Source: JBNKZU01 sp050301795 (GTDB taxonomy: Bacteria; Pseudomonadota; Gammaproteobacteria; Thiohalomonadales; Thiohalomonadaceae). Taken from it: 64,000 bases of DNA. Every line of letters starts with the position of its first letter. Positions within the stretch are counted from its first letter, which is position 1. The notes beneath the pieces are model-generated. The model searched no databases, was not told where the DNA came from, and saw only the letters and a list, made by a program, of their open reading frames with translations. The DNA lies in contig JBNKZU010000008.1 in NCBI GenBank assembly GCA_050301795.1, forward strand, positions 5,610 to 69,609, in the 5' to 3' direction. The translations under genes and the position numbers were made by a program. This document shows, in pieces, positions 28,604-37,862 of this stretch.

Positions 28604-30517
28604 TCATTTGAGTGATTTCATCACAGCAACTACTTGCCGAAGTGTATTAATCTGTTGATTCATTATGTAATCATCCTGACTTTTATTAACCATCGCTGCC
28701 AGGACGTTTTTTAACTGCGCTTTGTCAAAATATTTTGCATTCAATTGCCCACTATTTAGTAGTTTTTCAATTTCACTTTTTAATTCGGTGTTATCAGCAA
28801 CTCGTTGATCATGATTAGGGTGATTAACATCGGCTTTACGTCGCCATTGGATACGCTTTGTGGTTACACCTTCAAGCACTCGTCGGAACATATAGCGCTC
28901 TGTGCCTTTATATACTTTCAGATAGGGATGCATGTTATAGGCAAATTCCACCAATGGTACATCAAGCATCGGGTAGCGATATTCAATACGATATTTACGT
29001 GCTGTAAGCTCTGAACCAATTAAGCGCCACTCTACTCCTACATCAAATAACTCACGAATATGATGACTTTTTACCGTATGGCGCTGATAGTTATTTACAA
29101 AATCGAGTAGCTGCTTTTTACATTGATATTTTTTTATATATTTTTGGCTTAACAGCGTGCTCTTTGAGCGTTGCCAAAGTGCAGCCTCAAGGCCGCCTCT
29201 GTGTCTGGACAGCCACTGTTTTATTGGGGGAGCAATATGTTTTAATAGTAATTGAATCCACACCCTATGTGGTTTACCACCTCGGCCTCGCAGGAGCTTG
29301 TCTTTTAGTAACTGATGAAGTTTTCGCCATTTTAACTGACTAAACAACTCGCTTTCGTAATAGTCACCATAGGCAGTTACACAGTGATCACCACCCCAGC
29401 CTGATAACAGGGTTCGCACGCCCAGCTTTTCTGCCAGTGGCATGTGATGAATAAAACCATGCATCGCCATAAACCCGCAACCAAGATTCTGGTTAAGCTG
29501 CTCTATCTCTTTTTGTTGCTGTTGCTCGCTGATGGGTGATTCAGACCAGACTGGCTTCAGGTTTTCATGCATGTCGAGCATTTCATAGATATCCTGATAG
29601 GTCTGCCCCCATACGTCGCGGTTATGATCGGTTAACTGCTCACATTGATAGGAGAAGGTATATAACGACTGTTCCCCCAACATTTGGGCTGCATAACCAG
29701 CCACGCCATTAGAATCCAGCCCCTCACTTAGCTGGCTACCTAATGGATAGGCACTATCGAGGCGGGTTTTTACTGCTTTTTTAAAGCGTGTTTTTAGCTC
29801 AGCTATCTGCTCTTCATCCGTGAGATTACGCCACTGTTCACTATCTTGTAATGACCAGTAGCGTAAAAGCTGGACGCCTGACTGGTTGATAACCATGCTG
29901 TGTGCAGCAGGGAACAGGTGAATATTCTCAAATGGACTCATTCTTGTAGATGGTCCTTGTCCCCAAAGGGTTTCTATTAACCAACGCTCATTAAGCTCTT
30001 TTTTGATCCAGTTTGTGGTGAAAAAGGCGTTAGGCTCATTGGATAGCATCGCCCCCTGTTCAGTTTGACTATAGAACAGTACTTTAATACCAAAGTGATC
30101 CCGTGCGCAGAATAGCTGTTGTTGCTGTTCATCCCATATGATGAACACAAACTCGCCTAACAGATATTCAGGGCACTTTTCCGCCCACTGTTGATAGGCC
30201 TTTAAAATAATCTGACTATCGGTTAACTGTGATAGTGTTTTTGCATCAGTATCGAGTTTTTGTGCCAGTTCATCACGATTATCTAAACGGGCATTGGCAG
30301 TGATGATGTTGCCACTTTGCTCATCCTGATAGACACATTCCTGTTTGGATAACTCGGTATTAAAAAGTGAAGCCCTAGCCAGAGTACACTGTTGATTGTT
30401 TGATATTTTGTTATCGGTTTTATCCGGTTTCCAATAATCGGAGGCGATAAGCATCTGCTCAATCGCGGTTTTGCTTTGAGCTTTTTGTGGGGTATAACAG
30501 GCGTGGATGGTACTCAT
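28604..30517 (-). CDS. Asparagine-synthase-like lasso cyclase, copy 1
   Basis: Predicted to adenylate a Glu or Asp side chain and close the macrolactam on the core N-terminus. The 637 residues have an N-terminal glutaminase-like domain lacking the Cys2 nucleophile (it starts MSTIH), so glutamine is probably not used as ammonia donor, as known for lasso cyclases. The synthetase domain has the PP-loop variant LSEGLDSNG at 263-271 and LLSGWGGDHC near 370-379. It abuts the sulfotransferase with no spacing and is strongly similar to copy 2 at 35055. Confidence 0.87.
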   Translation of the reverse strand: MSTIHACYTPQKAQSKTAIEQMLIASDYWKPDKTDNKISNNQQCTLARASLFNTELSKQECVYQDEQSGNIITANARLDNRDELAQKLDTDAKTLSQLTDSQIILKAYQQWAEKCPEYLLGEFVFIIWDEQQQQLFCARDHFGIKVLFYSQTEQGAMLSNEPNAFFTTNWIKKELNERWLIETLWGQGPSTRMSPFENIHLFPAAHSMVINQSGVQLLRYWSLQDSEQWRNLTDEEQIAELKTRFKKAVKTRLDSAYPLGSQLSEGLDSNGVAGYAAQMLGEQSLYTFSYQCEQLTDHNRDVWGQTYQDIYEMLDMHENLKPVWSESPISEQQQQKEIEQLNQNLGCGFMAMHGFIHHMPLAEKLGVRTLLSGWGGDHCVTAYGDYYESELFSQLKWRKLHQLLKDKLLRGRGGKPHRVWIQLLLKHIAPPIKQWLSRHRGGLEAALWQRSKSTLLSQKYIKKYQCKKQLLDFVNNYQRHTVKSHHIRELFDVGVEWRLIGSELTARKYRIEYRYPMLDVPLVEFAYNMHPYLKVYKGTERYMFRRVLEGVTTKRIQWRRKADVNHPNHDQRVADNTELKSEIEKLLNSGQLNAKYFDKAQLKNVLAAMVNKSQDDYIMNQQINTLRQVVAVMKSLK

Positions 30518-31414
30518 CTATTTAAGGGTAATCAGTTCAGTTGGTTGGCGGTTTTCATCCAGATAACCAAAGCGTTGCATCACCTGGTAGTGGTTACTGA
30601 TAATGTTCTCTATCTGCTGTTCGGTTAAAGTAGTCTGCCAATCACCAACAATCCCTTTGCGAAAAAAGCTTTCTGATTTTGCCGCTTTTTCCTTAAAGCT
30701 TTTCTCTTTTTCCTGTGCCTGAAGCTTATCGATACTGCATTTATCCAACGCATCGTTGATTGACTGCTCATCGTCGGGCAATTCAAGAAATGTCGCCATT
30801 TGCGTAAAGGTCTCTAACGGGCGCTGTTTCATATCCTCATAACGCACCACTTTTACATTGAGCCCTGGTGCATCTGCCCAACTTGTGACATGGTCAGACC
30901 AACTCAATAGCCACTGCCTGAGTTGATTGGATATTCTTTTAGTACTTTTGCAAAAAGCATATTCAGGGTTATTCATATTTTCTATTGATTGATCGATCGA
31001 GCAGTTGCTGTGGTTCGCAAAAGAGATGGCGACGTCAAGTGGATTACGAATGATGCACAATGCCCCTTTGGTGGCCTCTACAGGAACCAATGGCTCGCCG
31101 TTGGGAAGCTTGGTGTAGGCATCGTGGATTTTGTGATAACCCGGCTCTTCTAGTTGTGATGAGAGCCATCGGTAGGCCGTGGGGCGAAGCTTATCCACCT
31201 CGTCCAAACACATCTCATCGGTATCAAAGTCCAGCGCATGTTCTACCCACTCACGCGAACTGGCAATAGACCCGGTAAACAACTCATTAATATCGACCGG
31301 ATCGGGATTTTCATGTAGCAGATTGGCAATAAAGGCGCGCGTCCAGGTATTGCCTGACTTTGGATAGGAAGCTAACCAATATATGTTTGCCGTTTTATTG
31401 TCTGAGGCTCCCAT
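30518..31414 (-). CDS. PAPS-dependent sulfotransferase, copy 1
   Basis: Predicted cytosolic sulfotransferase, 298 residues. The 5'-phosphosulfate loop SYPKSGNTWTR is at 16-26, the 3'-phosphate region is IIRNPLDVAISFANH, and the C-terminal FRKGIVGDW motif matches the RKGxxGDW signature. It lies between the cyclase and the HprK-like kinase without gaps, so its substrate is likely the cluster peptide. The precursor core has two adjacent tyrosines, a plausible target. Confidence 0.9.
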   Translation of the reverse strand: MGASDNKTANIYWLASYPKSGNTWTRAFIANLLHENPDPVDINELFTGSIASSREWVEHALDFDTDEMCLDEVDKLRPTAYRWLSSQLEEPGYHKIHDAYTKLPNGEPLVPVEATKGALCIIRNPLDVAISFANHSNCSIDQSIENMNNPEYAFCKSTKRISNQLRQWLLSWSDHVTSWADAPGLNVKVVRYEDMKQRPLETFTQMATFLELPDDEQSINDALDKCSIDKLQAQEKEKSFKEKAAKSESFFRKGIVGDWQTTLTEQQIENIISNHYQVMQRFGYLDENRQPTELITLK

Positions 31415-32313
31415 TATAAAAGTCCCTGTTTTTTTAGATCCTCTTCGATCAGTTCCACTAATTTATCCAGTTCAAACGTATGATTAGGTCGGGTAATACG
31501 TGTCAGTGAAATAGTGTTTGCCAGTTTAGCGGTATGCTTTAAGTGGCTGTTTTTCAGGCCCAATCCTTCCAGGTGTTGTATCCGATAGGTGTTAAAGCGT
31601 AGCGGGTTAAATTTTTCAACGCCCTGAAGTGGCTCAAAAAGGAATTCATTTTGATTATGGTTATTAAGGATATAGCCTGCTTTTATCGGTAATGACTGTG
31701 TACAGAAACCTTCGGTAACCGGATAGGCATACTTCTCAACCTGAAGTCGAATACGTTTCAATTTACTGTGATCAATATCGAGTTTTTTGGTTGTATCGTG
31801 CCATAACTTGATTTGTGGATAGCTGGGATAGACGTTTAAATCATCATCTATAACTGCCAAATCGTCTGCGAGGATCTCATAACCACGCTGTTGAAAGGCT
31901 GCTGCCAGTGTCGACTTACCGTTACCCGATGCACCCATAAAAATAATACAACTATCTTTTACACGAATCGCATTGGCATGCATCACCAGGCGGTTACGCT
32001 GATGCATGATGGCTCCCATACAGGTTCCCATTAAAAAAAGACGAACGCTTTGGGGATCACTCTCTTTTTCAGGTTCAACGACTATATGATTGCCATTTGT
32101 GACATAAAACCATGCAATATCAGGGATATGCAGCCATAGCTCATTTTTTGCTAGTTGGCTAAATGGTTTGACTACATCAGGAGATGAAAGACCGGATTTA
32201 TTCACCTCCCCTCTGATTATTTCTATATCTGAGTTTGCGTCTTCACTTACTTGTAAGGATGGAAGTTCAATTTCGCTATGAATATTGAGACCGAATGCTT
32301 GATATTTATACAT
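31414..32313 (-). CDS. HprK-like kinase, copy 1
   Basis: A 299-residue protein with the P-loop GASGNGKST at 127-135 and the acidic pair ADDLAVID near 149-156 in the C-terminal fold of HPr serine kinases. Similar kinases in lasso clusters phosphorylate the C-terminal serine of the precursor (paeninodin type). It overlaps the sulfotransferase start by 1 nt. The adjacent PTS genes expected for a true HPr kinase are absent, supporting a RiPP role. Confidence 0.83.
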   Translation of the reverse strand: MYKYQAFGLNIHSEIELPSLQVSEDANSDIEIIRGEVNKSGLSSPDVVKPFSQLAKNELWLHIPDIAWFYVTNGNHIVVEPEKESDPQSVRLFLMGTCMGAIMHQRNRLVMHANAIRVKDSCIIFMGASGNGKSTLAAAFQQRGYEILADDLAVIDDDLNVYPSYPQIKLWHDTTKKLDIDHSKLKRIRLQVEKYAYPVTEGFCTQSLPIKAGYILNNHNQNEFLFEPLQGVEKFNPLRFNTYRIQHLEGLGLKNSHLKHTAKLANTISLTRITRPNHTFELDKLVELIEEDLKKQGLL

Positions 32314-32517
32314 AATTAATGGGAGCTGCTATCTTTTCAGGAATGGTATTACCTGGATTATACATATAATTTCACCGTGTTTTTTTAACTATTGCAATAA
32401 TGATTACAACTTTATCCATCAATTCTATGTATCTGTATTTATACTGTGTGAGTATTGGCAATATCATATACGATAATTTGCTAATCACATGGACATTACT
32501 ATATAAACGAGGAATAT
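32314..32517. promoter_or_regulatory. Divergent intergenic region between kinase 1 and PqqD copy 2
   Basis: About 204 bp of A+T-rich DNA separates the divergent genes and must hold both start signals. On the plus strand a Shine-Dalgarno CGAGGAA ends about 5 nt before the PqqD ATG. TATATA at 32500-32505 is too close to that ATG to be a convincing -10 box, so promoters are not assigned. Confidence 0.4.
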
Positions 32518-32805
32518 ATGAACACATCAATATCTTTAAACACCCTTATCCATCGTGCTGAAGGAAATATTGAAGCAGAAATTGATGGTGAACTTGTAAT
32601 GATGAATATCGAAACCGGTGATTACTACGGGCTGGATGTTAGTGCAAAAAGAATCTGGGAGATAGTAGAAAAACCCTGCACTTACAAAAATTTAATCGAA
32701 CAATTAACAGAAGAATTTGAAGTCACTGAAACACAATGTAAGAGTGATGTGGAAAAGTTTTTAGCTGAAATGGCTGAAAATAATCTTATTGTTATTACTG
32801 ATTAA
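32518..32805 (+). CDS. PqqD-like RRE protein (lasso B1), copy 2
   Basis: A 95-residue RRE with the same pattern as copy 1: EIDGELVMMNIETGDYYGLD, then AKRIWEIVEKPCTYKNLIEQL and a C-terminal helix. It is the only plus-strand gene in this part of the island and lacks an adjacent B2. It is convergent with the precursor gene 170 bp away. It could be the dedicated leader-binding protein for that precursor, using the distant B2. Confidence 0.87.
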   Translation: MNTSISLNTLIHRAEGNIEAEIDGELVMMNIETGDYYGLDVSAKRIWEIVEKPCTYKNLIEQLTEEFEVTETQCKSDVEKFLAEMAENNLIVITD

Positions 32806-32880
32806 CAGCCACTCTCCAACAGTATGTTGTCACTAGTCGTATACGAAAAACGACATCAACTACAGCGGAGTATAACCAAT

Positions 32881-32922
32881 TAAGTGGTGAGCCACTCCAG
32901 GCAGATTGGCTCATTCCACTTA
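32881..32922. terminator. Long hairpin between convergent PqqD copy 2 and precursor
   Basis: Arms TAAGTGGTGAGCCA (32881-32894) and TGGCTCATTCCACTTA (32907-32922) pair over 14 bp with a 2-nt bulge and a 12-nt loop. Position between two convergent genes suggests a bidirectional transcript end. No T-run follows, so Rho-independent termination is uncertain. A second imperfect hairpin lies at about 32949-32970, right after the precursor stop. Confidence 0.55.
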
Positions 32923-32974
32923 ACTTGTTATAAACACCTTTTCTGCCAGAGCCATGGCTGTGCCATACAGAAGA

Positions 32975-33139
32975 TTAGCTCGGGCCGTCGAATGGCCCAA
33001 ACTCGGTCGAATAATAACTCTTAGCTTTTGTGTCTGATGTTTCTAATTGGGTTATGTTCGGTGCTTTCCACTGCTTTTTATTATTAGTCGAATCAATAGT
33101 TTTACCCTCTGCCTTGTCAAGGTGCTTCTCTTTATCCAT
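32975..33139 (-). CDS. Predicted lasso-peptide precursor (54 residues)
   Basis: A short ORF starts at an ATG preceded by a strong Shine-Dalgarno (GAGGTAGGAA). The 38-residue leader is charged and contains W24-K-A-P27-N-I29, a variant of the Y-x2-P-x-L motif read by B1 proteins, and Thr37 at the -2 position. The predicted core (residues 39-54) is AKSYYSTEFGPFDGPS. Ala1 and Glu8 would close an 8-residue ring, in the usual 7-9 range; Phe9 and Phe12 could plug the ring; the tail ends in Ser16. Ala at position 1 is less common than Gly but known. Tyr4-Tyr5, Asp13 and Ser16 match the nearby sulfotransferases, beta-hydroxylase and kinases. It lies 112 nt downstream of the U32/sulfotransferase gene on the same strand. 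Confidence 0.82.
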   Translation of the reverse strand: MDKEKHLDKAEGKTIDSTNNKKQWKAPNITQLETSDTKAKSYYSTEFGPFDGPS

Positions 33140-33251
33140 TTCCTACCTCTCAATAACTCATTGATTTAAATTAGCTACTTCTTTAAATACACTCACACAT
33201 AGTAGTACATAGATTAAAAAAAATATAGCCCATATATGGATGCTGGCCTAT

Positions 33252-34721
33252 TTACTGGTCTAATTTGTATTTTTCAACCAATTTCAGGACTGGAGCTGTT
33301 AACCGTTTTTTAATTTCGCTTTTGATATATCTTATATCGCTTTCATTCATATAATCCTTATACCCTCCTACAATACCTTTTCGTACACGTACTCCTTCAC
33401 TGTCTGAAATGGCTTTTTTTAGATCTGCAACCCCATGAGATTCTTCTGAATCTCTCATTTTATTAAAACTCGATAACTCTATTGCCTGTTCTAAACCCTC
33501 CATGTTAACGGGTATTCCTAAAGCCTCAATAAGCCCCCTACATTGTTTTATTGTGTTTTCATGCAACTGCTCATAGGTAATTACCAGCGCAGGCTTTTGA
33601 TCACTTTTTTCGCCCCAGTAGTTCAGATAGTTACAATATTTTGCAAACCCACCTTGTTCATCGCGAATAAACTGTGAAAGAGACCCTTCATATCCAAATA
33701 GATGTCGCGTATGAAAGAAATCAGATACCACCGTATCAAATATAGAACGAAGCAACAGAATATATGGTTTATCTTCAAAATATTTGTTTTTATACCGACT
33801 ATGACTCCAGATAATTCTAGGTATGTTTTTCATGTGTGAGAACTGATAGTTATTAAATCCTTTTAATCCTGTGTTGTCATTTGGAAGAAGGGTGAAAACT
33901 GATTGTAGGTTTACATTTACATTCAGTTTAAACACCGAATTTAAATAGTGCCCAAGTATCATTCTCAACCATGTTCGTCCACACTTTGGATACGATTGTA
34001 TAATCCAGTCTGGATTAAAAAGGGATAACTCGATTAATCGTTGTTTTTTACTCTTATTTAACAAATTATTATGAATAAACGAGGGGACGTTGTATGCATT
34101 GGGAACAAGTTTAATCAGCCTATAGCCCATGTCTGCAAACTTGCTAACATCAAAATATATATGTCCTGTGCTCTGTCCGGGAATAATGTCCCGGGAGCAT
34201 TTTGCAATCTCGTTTTTTCCACGATTTTGTTTTGAGATCCCCGCGTAGCATATACGAGATTGGCAACCATAAGCACAGGTTGCATTCCCAAAAAGTATAA
34301 TACGCTCTTTTTCTGGCTGCGCTTTTAAAAAAGCATCATCATCATTCATCTCCATCGGGATGACAGCATAATCATATAACTCTAATGCCTGTTTTACTTT
34401 TACAATAGTGTTAAGGTTTTTAATTAAGCTCGCTTTAATCTTATATTTCGGATAATCCTTTTTAATCTGTTTGGCTAATTCATCGTTATAACAAACAATA
34501 AAATTTCCATCTTGATGGTGTCTTTCTAACAAATGCTCATTCGCCTCATACACCCCCTTATCAAAATAGTGATTAGTTAATGTTAATGTTAGTCCAATGC
34601 TTTTTTTGTTGAGCGTTTCAATATGTTTATCTGTTAATGAATTATTAAAATTATATGGTCGACCGCCGTAAAGCTTTGAAGGATATACGGTATTTCCAAA
34701 TACACTTTCGATCTGATCCAT
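33252..34721 (-). CDS. U32-like domain fused to sulfotransferase
   Basis: A 489-residue two-domain protein. Residues 1 to about 225 resemble peptidase-U32-like TIM-barrel proteins: a Cys set C149, C153, C158 and C175 could bind an iron-sulfur cluster, and GHIYFDVSKFADMGYRLIKLVP is the typical strand-helix end. Residues about 235-489 are a sulfotransferase with the 5'-PSB loop SYPKCGRTWLR at 243-253, the 3' region LLLRSIFDTVVSDFF, and RKGIVGGYKDY near the end. An N-terminal segment appears to continue in another frame upstream (see 34722-34860), so the gene may be frameshifted. It lies between cyclase 2 and the precursor. Confidence 0.75.
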   Translation of the reverse strand: MDQIESVFGNTVYPSKLYGGRPYNFNNSLTDKHIETLNKKSIGLTLTLTNHYFDKGVYEANEHLLERHHQDGNFIVCYNDELAKQIKKDYPKYKIKASLIKNLNTIVKVKQALELYDYAVIPMEMNDDDAFLKAQPEKERIILFGNATCAYGCQSRICYAGISKQNRGKNEIAKCSRDIIPGQSTGHIYFDVSKFADMGYRLIKLVPNAYNVPSFIHNNLLNKSKKQRLIELSLFNPDWIIQSYPKCGRTWLRMILGHYLNSVFKLNVNVNLQSVFTLLPNDNTGLKGFNNYQFSHMKNIPRIIWSHSRYKNKYFEDKPYILLLRSIFDTVVSDFFHTRHLFGYEGSLSQFIRDEQGGFAKYCNYLNYWGEKSDQKPALVITYEQLHENTIKQCRGLIEALGIPVNMEGLEQAIELSSFNKMRDSEESHGVADLKKAISDSEGVRVRKGIVGGYKDYMNESDIRYIKSEIKKRLTAPVLKLVEKYKLDQ

Positions 34722-34860
34722 TTTTTAGATACATATAATAGACTTTTAAATAGTGTACGATATCTATATCAAACTCTATTAATCTACTTGAAACTTCATA
34801 TTTAAGTCTTGGATCAGAAAATTTTTTAAATTCTTTTGTGAGATTTATGACATTCGACAT
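34722..34860 (-). pseudogene. Out-of-frame N-terminal segment of the U32-like gene
   Basis: An ATG at 34860 opens a frame coding about 46 residues (MSNVINLTKEFKKFSDPRLK ... YYMYLK) that looks like the natural N-terminus of the downstream protein. It ends at a run of six A (plus strand 34722-34727) just where the 489-residue frame begins. Removing one A would join the two frames as ...YLK-MDQIESVFG.... Natural frameshift, slippage or a sequencing indel are all possible. Confidence 0.55.
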
Positions 34861-35054
34861 TAAAACACTCTATCTACATTGAATGATTTATAAAATTAAA
34901 CTCATTTCCAGACATGACAATAATCAGCACTAACTATTACATTTAATCGCTAACACAACTTTCTAAACACGATTAAATTGCTTTATCAACGGCCTGTACA
35001 TAGTAGCAATAACTATCCTGGAGATATCTTTATATTGCCTGTTTCAATTATCAG

Positions 35055-36968
35055 TTATTCTAAAGCACTTAACACCATAACAATCTGATGAAGTGACATA
35101 ATTGTTTTATTCGTTGTGCAATCCTGCTGTTTTCTTTTGCTTATTACATCTAAAATGCTATTTAACTGTGCTTTATCAAAATAGTTAATATTAAGTTGGC
35201 TACTAGATAAGTATTTCTCGAGATCTGTTTTAATTTTTGAAAAATCACACTGTTGAGATTGAGGTTTCGGATGGCTAATATCGGCCTTTTGCCGCCACTG
35301 TATCCGCTCTGTTGTTACTCCTTCAAGTATTCGTCGGAACATGTAACGCTCAATGCCATTATATATTTTCAGGTGCGGATGCATATTATAAGCATATTCC
35401 ACTAATGGAATATCAAGCATTGGGTAGCGATACTCAATTCGGTATTTTCTGGCTGTCAACTCTGACCCAATTAACCGCCACTCAACTCCAATCTCAAATA
35501 GCTCCCGTCTATGATGACTTTTAACTGAATATCGTTGATAACTGTTAATAAAGTTAAGTAGCTTAGATTTTAGTTGATATTTTTTTTGGTATTGTTGGCT
35601 CAACAGATTTTTTTTAGAACCCTGCCAAAGCGTTTTTTCGAGACCATTTCTATGCCGTGTTAACCACCGTTTTAAAGAGGGCGTTATATGCTTCAACAGC
35701 AGATTCATCCAGCCTCTATATGGTGTATTACCTCTACCTCGCCGATATTTGCTTTTTAATAATTGATGGAGCTGTTTCCATTCACGCCGACTGAAAAGCT
35801 CGCTTTCATAATAGTCGCCATATGCTGAAACACAATGGTCCCCTCCCCAACCTGAAAGCAGGGTACGTATCCCATGTTTTTGTGCCAGAGGCATATGATA
35901 ATCAAATCCATGCTGTGCCATTAGAGCGCAACCAAGATCATTATAGAGCTGCTCCCTTTCCTCAAGATGCTGCTGTTCGCTTATTGGCTCTTTTGTCCAG
36001 ACCGGTTTAAGGTTTTTATGCAGTGCCAACATTTCAAAAATATCCTGATATATTTCGCCCCACACATCACGGTTTTGCTCATCTAATTGTTCACACTGAT
36101 AGGAAAATGTATAAAGTGGTTTTTCTTTTAGTATCTGTGCTGCAAATCCTACTATCCCATTGGAATCAAGTCCCTCACTTAACTGACTTCCGAGCGGATA
36201 GCTACTATCAAGACGGGTTTTTACAGCCTTTGTAAATCGCTGTTTTAACTCCGCCATCTGCTCTTCATCCGATAGTCCATTCCACTGCTGATCATCATTT
36301 AGTGTCCAATAGCACGATAGGTGGGTGCCCGATGCGTTGATAACCATACAATGAGCAGCCGGAAACAATTCAATTCCCAGATAAGGACTCATCCTTGCTG
36401 TTATCCCTAACCTCCATAGTGTTTCCACCAGCCACTGTTCATTAAGCTCTTTTTTGATCCAGTTTGTGGTGAAAAAGGCGTTAGGCTCATTGGTGAGCAT
36501 CACCCCCTGCTCAGTCTCACAATAGAACAATACTTTAATACCGAAGTGATCCCGCGCACAAAAAAGATGTTGCCGCTTCTCATCCCAAATAATATAGACA
36601 AAATCACCCAACAAATATTGAGGGCACTTTTCACCCCACTGCTGATATGATCTTAGAATAATTTGTCCATCAGTTAGTTGTGATAATTCTTCACCTTCAA
36701 TCTGTAATTTACGTCCCAGTTCATCCCGATTATCAAGCCTGGCATTTGCTGTGATAATGTTTCCGGTATTTTTATCCTGATAAACACACTCCTGCCTAGA
36801 TAACTGAGTATTAAACAATGAAGCCCTGGCAAGTGAACAGTAGCCATTGTCTAACTGAAGTTCACTTGTTGAATCTGGCACCCAATAATTGGAAGCAGAG
36901 AGCATCTGTTTAGTGAGTTCACTACTATGAGGTTGTTCAGGGGTAAAACATGCGTGAATTGTGCTCAT
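35055..36968 (-). CDS. Asparagine-synthase-like lasso cyclase, copy 2
   Basis: The 637 residues are homologous along the whole length to copy 1. Again no Cys2 (MSTIHACFTP), with PP-loop LSEGLDSNG and LLSGWGGDHC conserved, so the adenylating site should work. It is the cyclase nearest upstream of the predicted precursor on the same strand and hence the better candidate for closing the Ala1-Glu8 ring. It abuts sulfotransferase 2 with no gap. Confidence 0.87.
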   Translation of the reverse strand: MSTIHACFTPEQPHSSELTKQMLSASNYWVPDSTSELQLDNGYCSLARASLFNTQLSRQECVYQDKNTGNIITANARLDNRDELGRKLQIEGEELSQLTDGQIILRSYQQWGEKCPQYLLGDFVYIIWDEKRQHLFCARDHFGIKVLFYCETEQGVMLTNEPNAFFTTNWIKKELNEQWLVETLWRLGITARMSPYLGIELFPAAHCMVINASGTHLSCYWTLNDDQQWNGLSDEEQMAELKQRFTKAVKTRLDSSYPLGSQLSEGLDSNGIVGFAAQILKEKPLYTFSYQCEQLDEQNRDVWGEIYQDIFEMLALHKNLKPVWTKEPISEQQHLEEREQLYNDLGCALMAQHGFDYHMPLAQKHGIRTLLSGWGGDHCVSAYGDYYESELFSRREWKQLHQLLKSKYRRGRGNTPYRGWMNLLLKHITPSLKRWLTRHRNGLEKTLWQGSKKNLLSQQYQKKYQLKSKLLNFINSYQRYSVKSHHRRELFEIGVEWRLIGSELTARKYRIEYRYPMLDIPLVEYAYNMHPHLKIYNGIERYMFRRILEGVTTERIQWRQKADISHPKPQSQQCDFSKIKTDLEKYLSSSQLNINYFDKAQLNSILDVISKRKQQDCTTNKTIMSLHQIVMVLSALE

Positions 36969-37862
36969 CTATTTCAGAGTAATTAGTTCTGTTGGTTGGC
37001 GATTTTCATCCAGATATCCAAAACGCTGCATAACCAGATGGTGATCGTTAATAATCCTGTCTATTTGCTCTTCTGATAGTGTAATTTGCCAATCGCCCAC
37101 AATTCCCTTTCGAAAGAAATTTTTTACTTTTGGTGACTTTTCTACAAAACTGTTATCTCTTTCCTGAGCCTGTAGCTTTTCCATTGCGCATTGCTCCAGT
37201 GCATCAGTGACTGATTGTGTGTCATCAGGAAGCTCAAGAAAAGAGGCTATCTCTGTAAAGGTTTCAAACTGGCGCTGTTTCATATCTTCATAACGCACCA
37301 CTTTAATATTCAATCCTGAGGCTTCAACCCAACTAGTTACATGCTCTGACCAACTTAATAACCACTGTCTTAGCTGGTTAGAAAGATGTTTTGTACTATT
37401 ACAAAATGCAAATTTCGGATTATTCATATTTTCTATCGATTGATTGATTGAGCAACTACAATGGTTAGCAAAAGAAATAGCGATATCGAGTGGATTTCGG
37501 ATAATACAGAGTACTCCTTTGGTAGCTTCTGCCGGAATAAGCGGTTCACCATTAGGTAGATAGGTGTAGGCATCATGGATTTTATGATATTCGGGTGTTT
37601 CAAGATGATTGGATATTGAGCGGTAGGCAGTAGGACGAAGACGATCAACTTCATCATGCGACAATTCATCAATATCAAAATCAAGCTCCGATTCCACCCA
37701 CTCCCTGCTGCTTGCTATTGCGCCAGTATTAAGTTCATTAATATCAACTGGCTCTGAGCTTTCATTTAAAAGATTAGCAATAAATGCCCGTGTCCAAGTG
37801 TTACCCGATTTAGGATAGGAGGCAAGCCAGTAGATATTTGGCTGATGATTACCAATTGTCAC
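36969..37862 (-). CDS. PAPS-dependent sulfotransferase, copy 2
   Basis: The 297 residues match copy 1 closely, with SYPKSGNTWTR near the N-terminus, the IIRNPLDIAISFANH 3'-phosphate region and FRKGIVGDW near the C-terminus. Both PAPS contacts are intact. It overlaps the kinase gene by 4 nt. With the fused copy at 33252 this makes three sulfotransferase domains in the island. Confidence 0.9.
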   Translation of the reverse strand: MTIGNHQPNIYWLASYPKSGNTWTRAFIANLLNESSEPVDINELNTGAIASSREWVESELDFDIDELSHDEVDRLRPTAYRSISNHLETPEYHKIHDAYTYLPNGEPLIPAEATKGVLCIIRNPLDIAISFANHCSCSINQSIENMNNPKFAFCNSTKHLSNQLRQWLLSWSEHVTSWVEASGLNIKVVRYEDMKQRQFETFTEIASFLELPDDTQSVTDALEQCAMEKLQAQERDNSFVEKSPKVKNFFRKGIVGDWQITLSEEQIDRIINDHHLVMQRFGYLDENRQPTELITLK

